Assembly: GCF_000346485.2 (NCBI RefSeq)
Contig: NZ_KQ976354.1
Coordinates: forward strand, 7,736,283 to 7,800,282
DNA: 64,000 nt
Source: Scytonema hofmannii PCC 7110
Lineage (GTDB): Bacteria > Cyanobacteriota > Cyanobacteriia > Cyanobacteriales > Nostocaceae
Reading direction: 5' to 3'
The notes beneath the pieces were generated by a model. That model saw only the letters and a program-made list of their open reading frames with translations, was not told where the DNA came from and ran no database searches. Below are positions 19,180 to 27,609 of the stretch, one piece after another. The position numbers and the translations under genes were made by a program. Position 1 is the first letter of the stretch. The number at the start of each line of letters is the position of its first letter.

Positions 19180-20052
19180 ATGAAAAACAATCGGTTCACA
19201 GAGGTTTTTGCTGCTATAGCTACCGCAGGTACTATCTTTTCTGTAGTTGCTCCCGTCAGTGCAGCCTCATTAAACAATACTTCGGAATGGAATAACTTGG
19301 TAGCAAATCAAGTTCAACCAAGAGCAACCGATGTATCGGGCTTTCAAACTCTAATTCCGCAATTTCAGCAATTTGTGCAACCAGAAGGAATAGCGATTCC
19401 CGACAATCAAGTCAGAAGACTAGACCCCTCTAGACTACAGCTAAAATCTGACAGTAATGTTCGTGTTTGGTTCCTCAACGAAGGTGCTTTTTATCGCAAT
19501 CAGTTGGCTTACGAAGCTATTCAAGGTTCAAATTATCAAGCAGAGTTGGTTTTTCAAGACGCTTCATGTATTAGTGGAAACAACAATAACTGCGAAAAGC
19601 CTTCAAGTGACGGGACTTTAAATGTTGGTGATTACGTTGATTTGGGAACAGTGACTGGTGGTTCGCAGCTGAATTTTTGGTTAAGAGCAAATGGTGCTAA
19701 CCCTCAAGACACAGGTGGTACGAATCCAGCAACAAATGTCAAAAATATTTACAGTGAAGCGGCGACTCAAAATCCAGATGGTTTGGAACACATAGTCGCT
19801 TATGAGTATAATGATTATCTTTTAGTTGGATTTGAGGATTTGTTCGGACCGCCGGGTTCTTTAGCGGGAGGGAATGGTACTATTGCAAGCGATCGCGATT
19901 TCAACGACGTGGTATTTGTGGTTGATGTTGGTAAAAACAATCTAGATGATAAAGCTTACATACCAGAACCCACAAGTGCTCTTGCTATTTTGGGCGTAGG
20001 AGCAGTTGGATTGCTAAAACTGAGTCGCCGCCGAATTAACAGTGACCAGTGA
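19180..20052 (+). CDS. DUF4114 PEP-CTERM protein, copy 1
   Basis: A 290-residue exported protein: Sec signal peptide (residues 1-30, FAAIATAGTIFSVVAPVSAAS), a beta-rich body with the DUF4114 signature ASDRDFNDVVFVVDVG near residue 240, then PEPTSALAILGVGAVGLLKL and basic residues, a PEP-CTERM sorting tail for exosortase. AAGGA lies upstream of the ATG. The last three codons and stop (S-D-Q-TGA) come from a run of TGACCAG heptamers. Paralogous to 20632-21438. Confidence 0.9.
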   Translation: MKNNRFTEVFAAIATAGTIFSVVAPVSAASLNNTSEWNNLVANQVQPRATDVSGFQTLIPQFQQFVQPEGIAIPDNQVRRLDPSRLQLKSDSNVRVWFLNEGAFYRNQLAYEAIQGSNYQAELVFQDASCISGNNNNCEKPSSDGTLNVGDYVDLGTVTGGSQLNFWLRANGANPQDTGGTNPATNVKNIYSEAATQNPDGLEHIVAYEYNDYLLVGFEDLFGPPGSLAGGNGTIASDRDFNDVVFVVDVGKNNLDDKAYIPEPTSALAILGVGAVGLLKLSRRRINSDQ

Positions 20053-20175
20053 CCAGTGACCAGTGACCAGTGACCAGTAAGAAAATCTATTTAAATAAGG
20101 GTGCTTCTACTTTATATACACCGCCAAGCATGAAAAACCCAACTTCAACCGCTACATATTATGTGGGAGCAAAAG

Positions 20176-20382
20176 TTAAGCCACGGCGAGAACCACCTGC
20201 TGAAATGTCTCTGCTAACAACAAAACCGCCTCTTCGATGACAAAACGTCGCGGCGTCTCGTTTTGTGCGCTGAGTTGTTCCACAATCAAGCCTGCTTTTT
20301 CAGAGATTTTGGGCGGTTGGTATTCTCTACCATTACCTGCATATCTCCATGGCGTTGGCTCTTTTTTCGGTTGGTTATCCTT
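20176..20382 (-). pseudogene. Possible small gene fragment, unrecognised
   Basis: An open stretch of about 68 codons without an early start codon reads like protein, with balanced composition (PTPWRYAGNGREYQPPKISE; RRFVIEEAVLLLAETFQQ). I do not recognise the family. It is the only protein-like content in the 580-bp gap between the two PEP-CTERM genes and is probably a remnant. Confidence 0.25.
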
Positions 20383-20631
20383 TTACCAAGATTTCCCCTA
20401 ACTTCACGTAAGACAGTTTTGATTTCGGAAAACTACACTCATTTTACAAAATTTTTTCAGTAAAACCACTAGGGATAAAGAGTTAGCGAAGATGGAATTT
20501 AAGTGTAGACATAGAAAAACACGGGCGTAATAATGATTAGTAACGCTTAAACATTAAGTAAAAATTAGTAGCCCAAAAGCTTAAATTAACAGTTCCTTAA
20601 CTTAATCGCCAAAAAATTATAAAGGAGTTTT

Positions 20632-21438
20632 ATGATGAACAACAATCAGCTAAAGAAACTTATAGCAGCCGCAGTTACAGTCACTGGTGTATTTTCTGCT
20701 GTTGCGCCTGCAAGTGCTAGCACGTTTACTTGGGGAGACTGGACAAAAACTTATGAAGTACAAGATAAGTCAACTAACGGTTCAGGATTTCAATCTCTGA
20801 TTTCGGAATATCAAAAGTATGTGCAGCCAGAATCTCTTGCTATTCCAGAAGATAAATTAAACAAACTAGATGCTACAAAACTTCGTTTGAAAAATGACAG
20901 CAATGTTCGTATTTGGTTTCTCAACGAAGGTGCTACCTTTAAAAATCAGCTTGCCTATGAAGCCGTGAAAGGTAGCGATTCTCAGAAAGGATTACTTTTT
21001 AATGACGTATCCTGTGACATTTCTCAAGCAGCTAATTCAGTATGCCAGATCGGCGAAAACCCAGGTACTTTAGATATTGGGGATTATGTTGAGATAGGTC
21101 AGGTAACAGGTGGTTCGCAACTCAACTTCTTTATAAAAGCAGATGGCTTTAATAATCCTGATGGACCTGTTTACGGTGCAGATGCAACAAAAAACCCAGA
21201 TTTATTAGAACATTTGGTCGCTTATGAAATTGATGATTATTTGTTATTAGGTTTTGAAGATTTACCTGGACCCGAAGGTCCTGCGAGCGATCGCGATTTC
21301 AATGATGTTATGTTTGTTGTTGATGTTGGTAAAGACAACATCGAATCCGTACCCGAACCAGCGACTGCAATGGCGTTGTTAGGGGCTGCGGCTGCAGGTG
21401 TGATGACATTGCGCCGTCGGGAAAACAGTGACCAGTGA
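20632..21438 (+). CDS. DUF4114 PEP-CTERM protein, copy 2
   Basis: A 268-residue paralogue of the upstream gene. Signal peptide (IAAAVTVTGVFSAVAPASAS), shared blocks SNVRIWFLNEGATFKNQLAY and DYLLLGFEDL, DUF4114 core ASDRDFNDVMFVVDVG, and PEP-CTERM tail VPEPATAMALLGAAAAGVMTL before RRR. A good AAGGAG precedes the ATG. It also ends in S-D-Q-TGA supplied by the heptamer repeats. Each copy has its own long upstream region, so they may be separately controlled. Confidence 0.9.
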   Translation: MMNNNQLKKLIAAAVTVTGVFSAVAPASASTFTWGDWTKTYEVQDKSTNGSGFQSLISEYQKYVQPESLAIPEDKLNKLDATKLRLKNDSNVRIWFLNEGATFKNQLAYEAVKGSDSQKGLLFNDVSCDISQAANSVCQIGENPGTLDIGDYVEIGQVTGGSQLNFFIKADGFNNPDGPVYGADATKNPDLLEHLVAYEIDDYLLLGFEDLPGPEGPASDRDFNDVMFVVDVGKDNIESVPEPATAMALLGAAAAGVMTLRRRENSDQ

Positions 21439-21454
21439 CCAGTGACTGTGGAAA

Positions 21455-21491
21455 GAAGAAACCCGGTATCTTGGAGATACTGGGTTTCTTC
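21455..21491 (+). terminator. 17-bp hairpin downstream of PEP-CTERM copy 2
   Basis: GAAGAAACCCGGTATCT and AGATACTGGGTTTCTTC pair with one G-U wobble and a 3-nt TGG loop. It follows the heptamer repeats after the stop codon. There is no strong T tract, so it may act as an RNA-end stabiliser rather than a classical terminator. The AAACCCGG arm resembles the hairpin at 6362-6390. Confidence 0.55.
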
Positions 21492-21599
21492 GGTTGAGTA
21501 TTTTTTCAAAAATCAAATCGGATTCCCATAGAAGCAACTGGTTAGAATAAATGTATCTCCCAAACAATAGTACTAACTCAGTTAGCTTCCAAACCCTTG

Positions 21600-24590
21600 A
21601 TGAAAACCCACCCCACATTCATTCTTATAGATGGGCATTCCCTAGCCTTTCGTTCGTACTACGCCTTTGCCAAAGGAAAAGACTCTGGATTGAGGACAAA
21701 GACAGGGATACCGACGAGTGTGTGTTTCGGCTTTCTGAAAACTCTGTTAGAGGTAATGGCAACGGAGCAACCGCAAGCGATGGCGATCGCCTTTGACTTG
21801 GACTTGCCAACTTTTCGTCATGAAGCTGACGATACATATAAAGCAGATCGTCCGGGGACACCAGAAGATTTTATTCCTGACCTCAAAAACCTGCAAGAAT
21901 TACTGGATGCCTTGAATCTGAAAATTGTCACCGCTCCTGGTTATGAAGCAGATGACGTGTTGGGAACTTTAGCACAAAAGGCAGCAGCATCAGGGTATAA
22001 AGTCAAAATTCTGACAGGCGATCGCGATTTATACCAACTTATTGACCCCAACAAAGATATTAGCGTTTTATATTTTAGTCCAGATGCACTCAAACGCAAT
22101 ACCAACGCTGGTATTAGCGAATTTGGTGTAGAACAAGTCAAAGAGAAATTGGGAATTGAACCATCCCAAGTCGTGGATTACAAAGCCCTTTGCGGTGATA
22201 AATCAGACAATATTCCTGGAGTGAGAGGAATCGGGGAAAAAACAGCAGTTCAGTTGCTCAAGGACTTTGGTTCTCTTGAAAAGATTTATGCTGCATTAGG
22301 ACAAATAAAAGGCGCAACTCAGAAAAAACTAGAAGCAGGTAAAGAAGACGCGGAAAAATCCCGCTATTTAGCAGCAATTGTTCTAGATGTTCCCGTGGAA
22401 ATTAATTTAAAAGAATGTAATTTAAAAGGGTTTGATACCAACCATCTCATCCCAATTTTAGAAAAGCTAGAATTTAAAACTTTTTTAGGCAAAATTAACG
22501 AACTCCAACAAAAGTTTGGCGGACTGCTTGAAGAAGCACCAGAAGTAACAGACGAACCAGAAGACACAAATTCCCCACTCCCTACTCCCCATTCCCTACT
22601 CCCCACTCCCTACTCCCCACTCCCTACCTACGAAGGTGAAGATGTGTGGTTTTTTAGTGCTGAAGATACAGAAGCATTTCAACAAAATCCGACAAATTCT
22701 CCAATTCAGCCCAGAATTATAGATACTCCAGCAAAACTTACAGAATTAGTCAACCTGCTGCAAAAGTTTACCGATCCAAAATATCCTGTTGCTTGGGATA
22801 CAGAAACCAGTGATTTAGAACCAAGAGATGCCTTTTTAGTAGGAATTGGTTGTTGTTGGGGAACAGACCCAAATGAAGTTGCCTACATTCCCCTCGGTCA
22901 TAAAACAGGAGAAAATTTAAATCAAGAAATTGTTTTAGAAGCACTTCGCCCAATTCTTGAAAGTGCAGACTACCCTAAAACTTTGCAAAATGCTAAGTTT
23001 GACCGTTTAATCTTGCGCTGTCAAGGAATAAAACTTGCAGGAGTTGTCTTTGACACCATGTTGGCAAGTTATGTTTTAAATCCAGATAGAAACCACAATC
23101 TTAGTAGCTTATCCCAACATTATTTAGGTTTAATAGCAACAAGTTACTCCGAACTAGTTCCCAAGGGAAAAATTATTGCCGACATAGATATTCCTTCCGT
23201 AGCGGATTACTGCGGTATGGATGTTTACAGCACATTTCAACTAGTAACAAAATTGCGTGAAGAACTAGAAAAAATTGTTCAAAAAAATGTAGAGACAAGA
23301 AGTGGCACGTCTTTACAAAAGTTATTACTAGAAGTAGAACAACCTCTAGAACCAGTTTTGGCAGAAATGGAGTATCATGGAATTCGTATCGATACTGCTT
23401 ATCTGCAAGAACTATCTCATTTATTAGAGACAGATTTAGCAAAGTTTGAACAACAGGCTTACGATTTTGCAGGAGAGAAATTTAATTTAGGTTCTCCAAA
23501 ACAATTGAGTCAAATACTATTTGACAAATTAAAGTTAAGCACCAAGCATTCCCGTAAAATCCAAACAGGTTATTCTACTGATGCAGCAACACTAGAAAAA
23601 TTGCGAGAAGTTGATACAAGTGGAATAGTTGATGCCGTTGTTGAGTATCGTACCTTATCTAAATTGAAGTCTACTTATGTAGACGCATTACCAGAACTCG
23701 TTCGTTCCGACACTAAACGAGTACACACCAGCTTCAACCAGACAGTAACATCTACGGGGCGGTTGTCTTCTTCCAATCCAAATTTACAGAATATACCCAT
23801 TCGTACTGCTTTTAGCCGTCAGATTCGCAAAGCTTTTATACCTGAATCTGGTTACTTAATGGTAGCTGCTGATTACTCACAAATTGAGTTGCGAATTTTA
23901 GCTCATTTGAGTCAAGAACCTGTATTAGTTGAAGCTTACCAGAATAATGAAGATATTCACAAAGTTACAGCAAAGCTAATTTTTGAAAAAGAAGATGTGA
24001 CATCAGATGAAAGAAGATTGGCTAAAACTATCAACTTTGGTGTAATTTATGGAATGGGTTCTCAGAGATTTTCGCGTTCAACTGGGGTAGATAAAATTGA
24101 CGCTAACGAGTTTATTAAACGATTTAACAACCGCTATCCTAAAATATTTGAGTATCTAGAGTCTGTGAAAAAGCAAGCTGTCACCCAAGGATATGTAGAA
24201 ACTATCTTTGGGCGTCGGAGATACTTTGACTTTACAAGTAATAATCTGCATAATCTTAAAGGTAGCAATCCTGTAGATATTGACCTTAGCAAATTGAAGA
24301 ACCTAGGTGCGTATGATGCAGGTTTGCTACGTGCTGCAGCCAACGCACCAATTCAAGGTTCTAGTGCTGATATTATTAAAGTCGCAATGGTAAAATTGCA
24401 CGATATTTTGCAGAATTACAAAGCACGTTTGTTGCTACAAGTTCATGATGAACTTGTATTTGAAGTTCCACCTGAGGAATGGGAGGAACTGCAACTTCAT
24501 ATTAAATCTACAATGGAAAATGCAGTATCGTTAACTGTACCATTGGTCGTAGATGTACGTGCAGGTGAGAATTGGATGGAGACTAAGTAA
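21600..24590 (+). CDS. polA: DNA polymerase I
   Basis: A 996-residue Pol I with all three domains. The 5' nuclease (1-300) has ILIDGHSLAFRSYYAF, GYEADDVLGTLA and CGDKSDNIPGV. The 3'-5' exonuclease (about 375-560) keeps its acids: WDTETSDL, NAKFDRL and YCGMDVYSTF, so proofreading should be active. The polymerase domain has motif A DYSQIELRILAHLS, motif B RRLAKTINFGVIYGMG and motif C VHDELVFEV. The linker near residues 325-345 (SPLPTPHSLLPTPYSPLPT) is encoded by CCACTCCCTACTC-type repeats. ATG at 21600 is preferred to the TTG before it. Confidence 0.95.
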   Translation: MKTHPTFILIDGHSLAFRSYYAFAKGKDSGLRTKTGIPTSVCFGFLKTLLEVMATEQPQAMAIAFDLDLPTFRHEADDTYKADRPGTPEDFIPDLKNLQELLDALNLKIVTAPGYEADDVLGTLAQKAAASGYKVKILTGDRDLYQLIDPNKDISVLYFSPDALKRNTNAGISEFGVEQVKEKLGIEPSQVVDYKALCGDKSDNIPGVRGIGEKTAVQLLKDFGSLEKIYAALGQIKGATQKKLEAGKEDAEKSRYLAAIVLDVPVEINLKECNLKGFDTNHLIPILEKLEFKTFLGKINELQQKFGGLLEEAPEVTDEPEDTNSPLPTPHSLLPTPYSPLPTYEGEDVWFFSAEDTEAFQQNPTNSPIQPRIIDTPAKLTELVNLLQKFTDPKYPVAWDTETSDLEPRDAFLVGIGCCWGTDPNEVAYIPLGHKTGENLNQEIVLEALRPILESADYPKTLQNAKFDRLILRCQGIKLAGVVFDTMLASYVLNPDRNHNLSSLSQHYLGLIATSYSELVPKGKIIADIDIPSVADYCGMDVYSTFQLVTKLREELEKIVQKNVETRSGTSLQKLLLEVEQPLEPVLAEMEYHGIRIDTAYLQELSHLLETDLAKFEQQAYDFAGEKFNLGSPKQLSQILFDKLKLSTKHSRKIQTGYSTDAATLEKLREVDTSGIVDAVVEYRTLSKLKSTYVDALPELVRSDTKRVHTSFNQTVTSTGRLSSSNPNLQNIPIRTAFSRQIRKAFIPESGYLMVAADYSQIELRILAHLSQEPVLVEAYQNNEDIHKVTAKLIFEKEDVTSDERRLAKTINFGVIYGMGSQRFSRSTGVDKIDANEFIKRFNNRYPKIFEYLESVKKQAVTQGYVETIFGRRRYFDFTSNNLHNLKGSNPVDIDLSKLKNLGAYDAGLLRAAANAPIQGSSADIIKVAMVKLHDILQNYKARLLLQVHDELVFEVPPEEWEELQLHIKSTMENAVSLTVPLVVDVRAGENWMETK

Positions 24591-24668
24591 ATTGGTTAGT
24601 TGTTAGTTGTTAGTTGTTAATTTTGACTACTACTCTACGGGCGCAATGCCTTGCGCTCCTACTATCCA

Positions 24669-25274
24669 CTAACCCTTAACATAAAAATTATACCTATGCT
24701 TTTCTGATTCATCAGTTAAGTTCACATAAAATGCAGTGGAAAGAGGGGGAAAATAATAATTTTGAAACTGATTTAAGCTTTCACAAGTTTCTAAAGGAAA
24801 AGGTTTTTTCTCTGGGACATCATCCCAACCAACAATTAAAACGCCGCCTTTTCGCAAAGATTTATAGCAACCTGCAAATGCTTTTTCTACTTCTTCTCGC
24901 TCGTTCAATCCCCAACCAAAAACACCATTACAGAAGATAACATCTAAATCGTTTTCACTGAAATGGTTGTTCAGTTCGCTCATGGAACCAACAATGTGTT
25001 GTTTTGCTCCATATATTTTTTTCATTGGGTTGATGTCTATTGTCCAGTATTCTTTTGTTTCAAACCATTTTTCATAATGCTTTGTATAAGAACCACATCC
25101 GACAAATAAAATTTTTGCAAACGCTTCACTTTCAAGAAAATAAGGAATTATTTTCTTTTCTAAAATGTAGCGATCGTGAGTCTCTAGAGGCATGTCTTTC
25201 CCAAGAACTGTGTAGGTAACGACTTTCAAGCCTCTCAAAATCATTTGGGGGTTAGTCAGCATAAAAGAATACAC
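24669..25274 (-). CDS. Class I SAM-dependent methyltransferase-like protein
   Basis: A 201-residue Rossmann methyltransferase. Motif I is ILFVGCGSYTKHYEKWF, acidic end of strand 2 is YWTIDINPMKK, and motif IV is LDVIFCNGVFGWGLNE, followed by LRKGGVLIVGWDD. Substrate unknown. Family proteins of this kind are often in glycan or natural-product loci, but no such neighbours are present. The start may be the second Met (residue 5). Confidence 0.75.
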   Translation of the reverse strand: MYSFMLTNPQMILRGLKVVTYTVLGKDMPLETHDRYILEKKIIPYFLESEAFAKILFVGCGSYTKHYEKWFETKEYWTIDINPMKKIYGAKQHIVGSMSELNNHFSENDLDVIFCNGVFGWGLNEREEVEKAFAGCYKSLRKGGVLIVGWDDVPEKKPFPLETCESLNQFQNYYFPPLSTAFYVNLTDESEKHRYNFYVKG

Positions 25275-25438
25275 TACTGATAACTGCTCAATACGTAACT
25301 TTTGTTACGAGTACATATTGTGTACACGTACATTAGACAAGAGCAATGTAAAATTCTAATGAAGAAAATATTAATTTTAGTTTAACCTATATAGGTAGGA
25401 AATTATATAGTAATCCTAAATCATTCGTGAAAAGTTTA

Positions 25439-25470
25439 GATCCCCGACAACTCATGCGAAGTCGGGGATC
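25439..25470. repeat. Dispersed stem-loop repeat, copy 1
   Basis: GATCCCCGAC (25439-25448), loop AACTCATGCGAA, GTCGGGGATC (25461-25470). The same loop occurs with the same or co-varying arms at 26936-26967 and 53741-53774. Confidence 0.85.
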
Positions 25471-25484
25471 TGCACATAGTGAAT

Positions 25485-25760
25485 TTAATAATCTTCATCA
25501 GCAAAAAACTCAGCCTCATCTTCCAAGTCAGAATTCCTTTGCCCAGAAACTGCAAGACCCCAGAGGGGTTGTAGTAGAGCCGTACCAATTATTCCCACAA
25601 CAGCGCAGAAAGCCAGAACCAGACCTACTGGAATTTGAACAGACCTAAAATTAAGAAATCTTAATGATACAGGTTCGGCATTTTGTACTGAAAGGATCGC
25701 TATTCCCATGATCCAGCCAGCCACAATCATTGATGTCAGTAGATTTGCAAAAGTTTTCAT
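25485..25760 (-). CDS. LapA-domain (DUF1049) small membrane protein
   Basis: A 91-residue protein with two hydrophobic helices (LLTSMIVAGWIMGIAILSVQ and VGLVLAFCAVVGIIGTALL) separated by the NAEPVSLRFLNF motif typical of LapA/DUF1049, then an acidic tail. The ATG at 25760 fits the family N-terminus; the frame is open 25 codons further. Members help lipopolysaccharide assembly in enterobacteria; the cyanobacterial role is unknown. Confidence 0.75.
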   Translation of the reverse strand: MKTFANLLTSMIVAGWIMGIAILSVQNAEPVSLRFLNFRSVQIPVGLVLAFCAVVGIIGTALLQPLWGLAVSGQRNSDLEDEAEFFADEDY

Positions 25761-26097
25761 AATCCTGTTTGTGAAGTTAGTAGTGGGCGATAAGCGCTCT
25801 TTCAGCTTGCGCTTCGCGAACGCCACATTTAACAAGTTCTTTATTTATCGTAATAACTTTTAATGCACTGCGCTTGATTGGGCAAGAAGCACGTAAGTTA
25901 CATATACTCTGGGTTAGAAGAGAACGTAGAAATTGAGTCAGAAAGGTTACTAGACCATGACAGAGCACCTGATACATCTTTAATAATTTGCCACAATAGT
26001 ATCAGTAATTTCTGAACTCACAGAATCTGCATGGTTAGCGAGAGATTTTATCTCGCCTTACCGTGTTGGATTTTGGCTTACAGCCCAAGCCAAAGCA

Positions 26098-26925
26098 ATG
26101 TTAATCTCAGAGCAGCCTTTTGCCAGCTATCACCTTTGGTCTTTAATTGCCCCAGCCGTGGGGCAACGTTCGCATTGCCAAATGAGACGCGGTTTTATTA
26201 AAGCACGGCAGCACGAACCTCAAGTCAAAGTTCTGATGGCAAAAGCGACGTCTTCTCAACGCATTGGCTTGCTAGCTCAGAAAGGAGTTTATGAATTTCA
26301 TCACCAGATACATTTATTAAAGCAGTCAGACGGCGTACAAAAAGTTGCACAGCTGCTGAAATTAAGTCACTTTACAGATGAAGTGAAGCAACGAGTCCTG
26401 CAAATTTTGAACAAATATCACAGTACTCCTTTACTTTCAGGCAAACGTATTATCTTATTAACGCGTGGTGATGAAGGTTTTCCCAAACCAATTTTTGTTG
26501 AACAGCAGCATTACTGCTTCCGCTTGTATGCTGCTATGGATTGCGTGTTTATTGAGTCCGATCGCACTTTACATATTGTAGACTTTAAAACTGGCAAATC
26601 TGCCTTTGACCGCCGACAGGCACTAGTCTATTTACTAGCAGCTCGTTATCTCTATCCTAAGTATGAAGCGATCGCATCATTCTACAATTTAGAACTTTGT
26701 AAAACCTCTGAGATTATCAGTGTTTCCAAGAAAGAGTTAGACGTTATTGAACGTGAATTATCGGAAGTTGCCAGAAAACACCAAAAAGATTTGCAAAAAT
26801 ATCAAGAAAAACACAGTAAGTTTAGCGATATTTTTCCACCAACTCCCGGTTATCACTGTCGGTTTTGCCCATTTAACTCGATCTGTGAATTTTCTGCAGC
26901 GAAACCTTTGGAAAATAGGGGTTAG
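26098..26925 (+). CDS. PD-(D/E)XK nuclease-family protein (RecB/Cas4-like)
   Basis: A 275-residue protein with a nuclease core near residues 140-175: MDCVFIESDRTLHIVDFKTGKS supplies the D...D-x-K signature, and RQALVYLLAARYLYPKYEAI follows. The C-terminus has Cys residues in HCRFCPFNSICEF, like the iron-sulfur cluster of Cas4/AddB proteins, with a possible fourth ligand at LELCKTS. No cas or CRISPR is near. The frame continues upstream of the ATG with protein-like sequence (ESAWLARDFISPYRVGFWLT) but has no standard start before TAA, so the N-terminus may be eroded. Confidence 0.8.
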   Translation: MLISEQPFASYHLWSLIAPAVGQRSHCQMRRGFIKARQHEPQVKVLMAKATSSQRIGLLAQKGVYEFHHQIHLLKQSDGVQKVAQLLKLSHFTDEVKQRVLQILNKYHSTPLLSGKRIILLTRGDEGFPKPIFVEQQHYCFRLYAAMDCVFIESDRTLHIVDFKTGKSAFDRRQALVYLLAARYLYPKYEAIASFYNLELCKTSEIISVSKKELDVIERELSEVARKHQKDLQKYQEKHSKFSDIFPPTPGYHCRFCPFNSICEFSAAKPLENRG

Positions 26926-26935
26926 GATATGCTCA

Positions 26936-26967
26936 GATCCCCGACAACTCATGCGAAGTCGGGGATC
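26936..26967. repeat. Dispersed stem-loop repeat, copy 2
   Basis: GATCCCCGAC, loop AACTCATGCGAA, GTCGGGGATC: identical to the copy at 25439-25470. It lies 10 bp downstream of the nuclease-family stop codon. Confidence 0.85.
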
Positions 26968-26991
26968 TTGCAGGTCAAGTACTAGTTATAA

Positions 26992-27333
26992 CTAAAGAAA
27001 TCTCCCTTCATCAAGGAGTTTATACCCTACAGATAATGCTGAGAAAGCGACAAAGAAATTCCATAAGCTTGTAGTTTTGAATATAACTCCTCCGCTTAAG
27101 AAAGCTAGCACTATGCCTATTCCCAACAAAATCCATCCTAAATTATCGGTATGTTTGGGAAAGAAAATTAATGTAAAAATACCAGAAATCACTGCTAACA
27201 TTGAGCCAGACGCAGGGATGCTGTTAAAAAAATAGCCATAATAGCTACTAGCAAATATAATATTTTGACCGAGATAGTAAATGCAAACTAGTAGTAGAAT
27301 TAACCCTGTAAGTTTGATAAATGTTCTACTCAT
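26992..27333 (-). CDS. Small membrane protein, unknown
   Basis: A 113-residue protein with four predicted hydrophobic segments (LTGLILLLVCIYYLGQNIIF; GSMLAVISGIFTLIFF; LGWILLGIGIVLAFLSGGVI; NFFVAFSALSVGYKLL). No catalytic motif is visible and I do not recognise the family. The composition and length fit a genuine cyanobacterial membrane protein. Confidence 0.6.
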   Translation of the reverse strand: MSRTFIKLTGLILLLVCIYYLGQNIIFASSYYGYFFNSIPASGSMLAVISGIFTLIFFPKHTDNLGWILLGIGIVLAFLSGGVIFKTTSLWNFFVAFSALSVGYKLLDEGRFL

Positions 27334-27455
27334 ATATTTAGTGGTTAAACAAGCTAATTTAGATATTATTTAGCTTCAAACCATATATGCCTGCGAAATT
27401 GTACGTATCTTTTCTTTAAGATTGTTCGGCGAATAGAATTTGCGACTATACAAAC

Positions 27456-27477
27456 AAAGTCCACCTACGTGGACTTT
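27456..27477. repeat. Perfect 9-bp hairpin upstream of the TPS gene
   Basis: AAAGTCCAC CTAC GTGGACTTT is a perfect stem with a 4-nt loop in the 276-bp gap before the exoprotein gene. It could terminate or regulate transcription; no T tract follows. Confidence 0.6.
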
Positions 27478-27609
27478 ATTAAAATAATCTGCGTAGGCAA
27501 GTCAGCACGCGATCGCTGTTGCTACTGTGATGATAAATTTTTTGTAACAAAGACGATTGCTTTTCATTCCAAATCATTAGATACTCCGTATATATAGGGA
27601 GTGCGCCTA

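Noticed and set aside
26098-26925. Calling the nuclease Cas4 of a CRISPR system
   Set aside because: No CRISPR array or other cas gene in the window; the fold is shared with many RecB-type nucleases.
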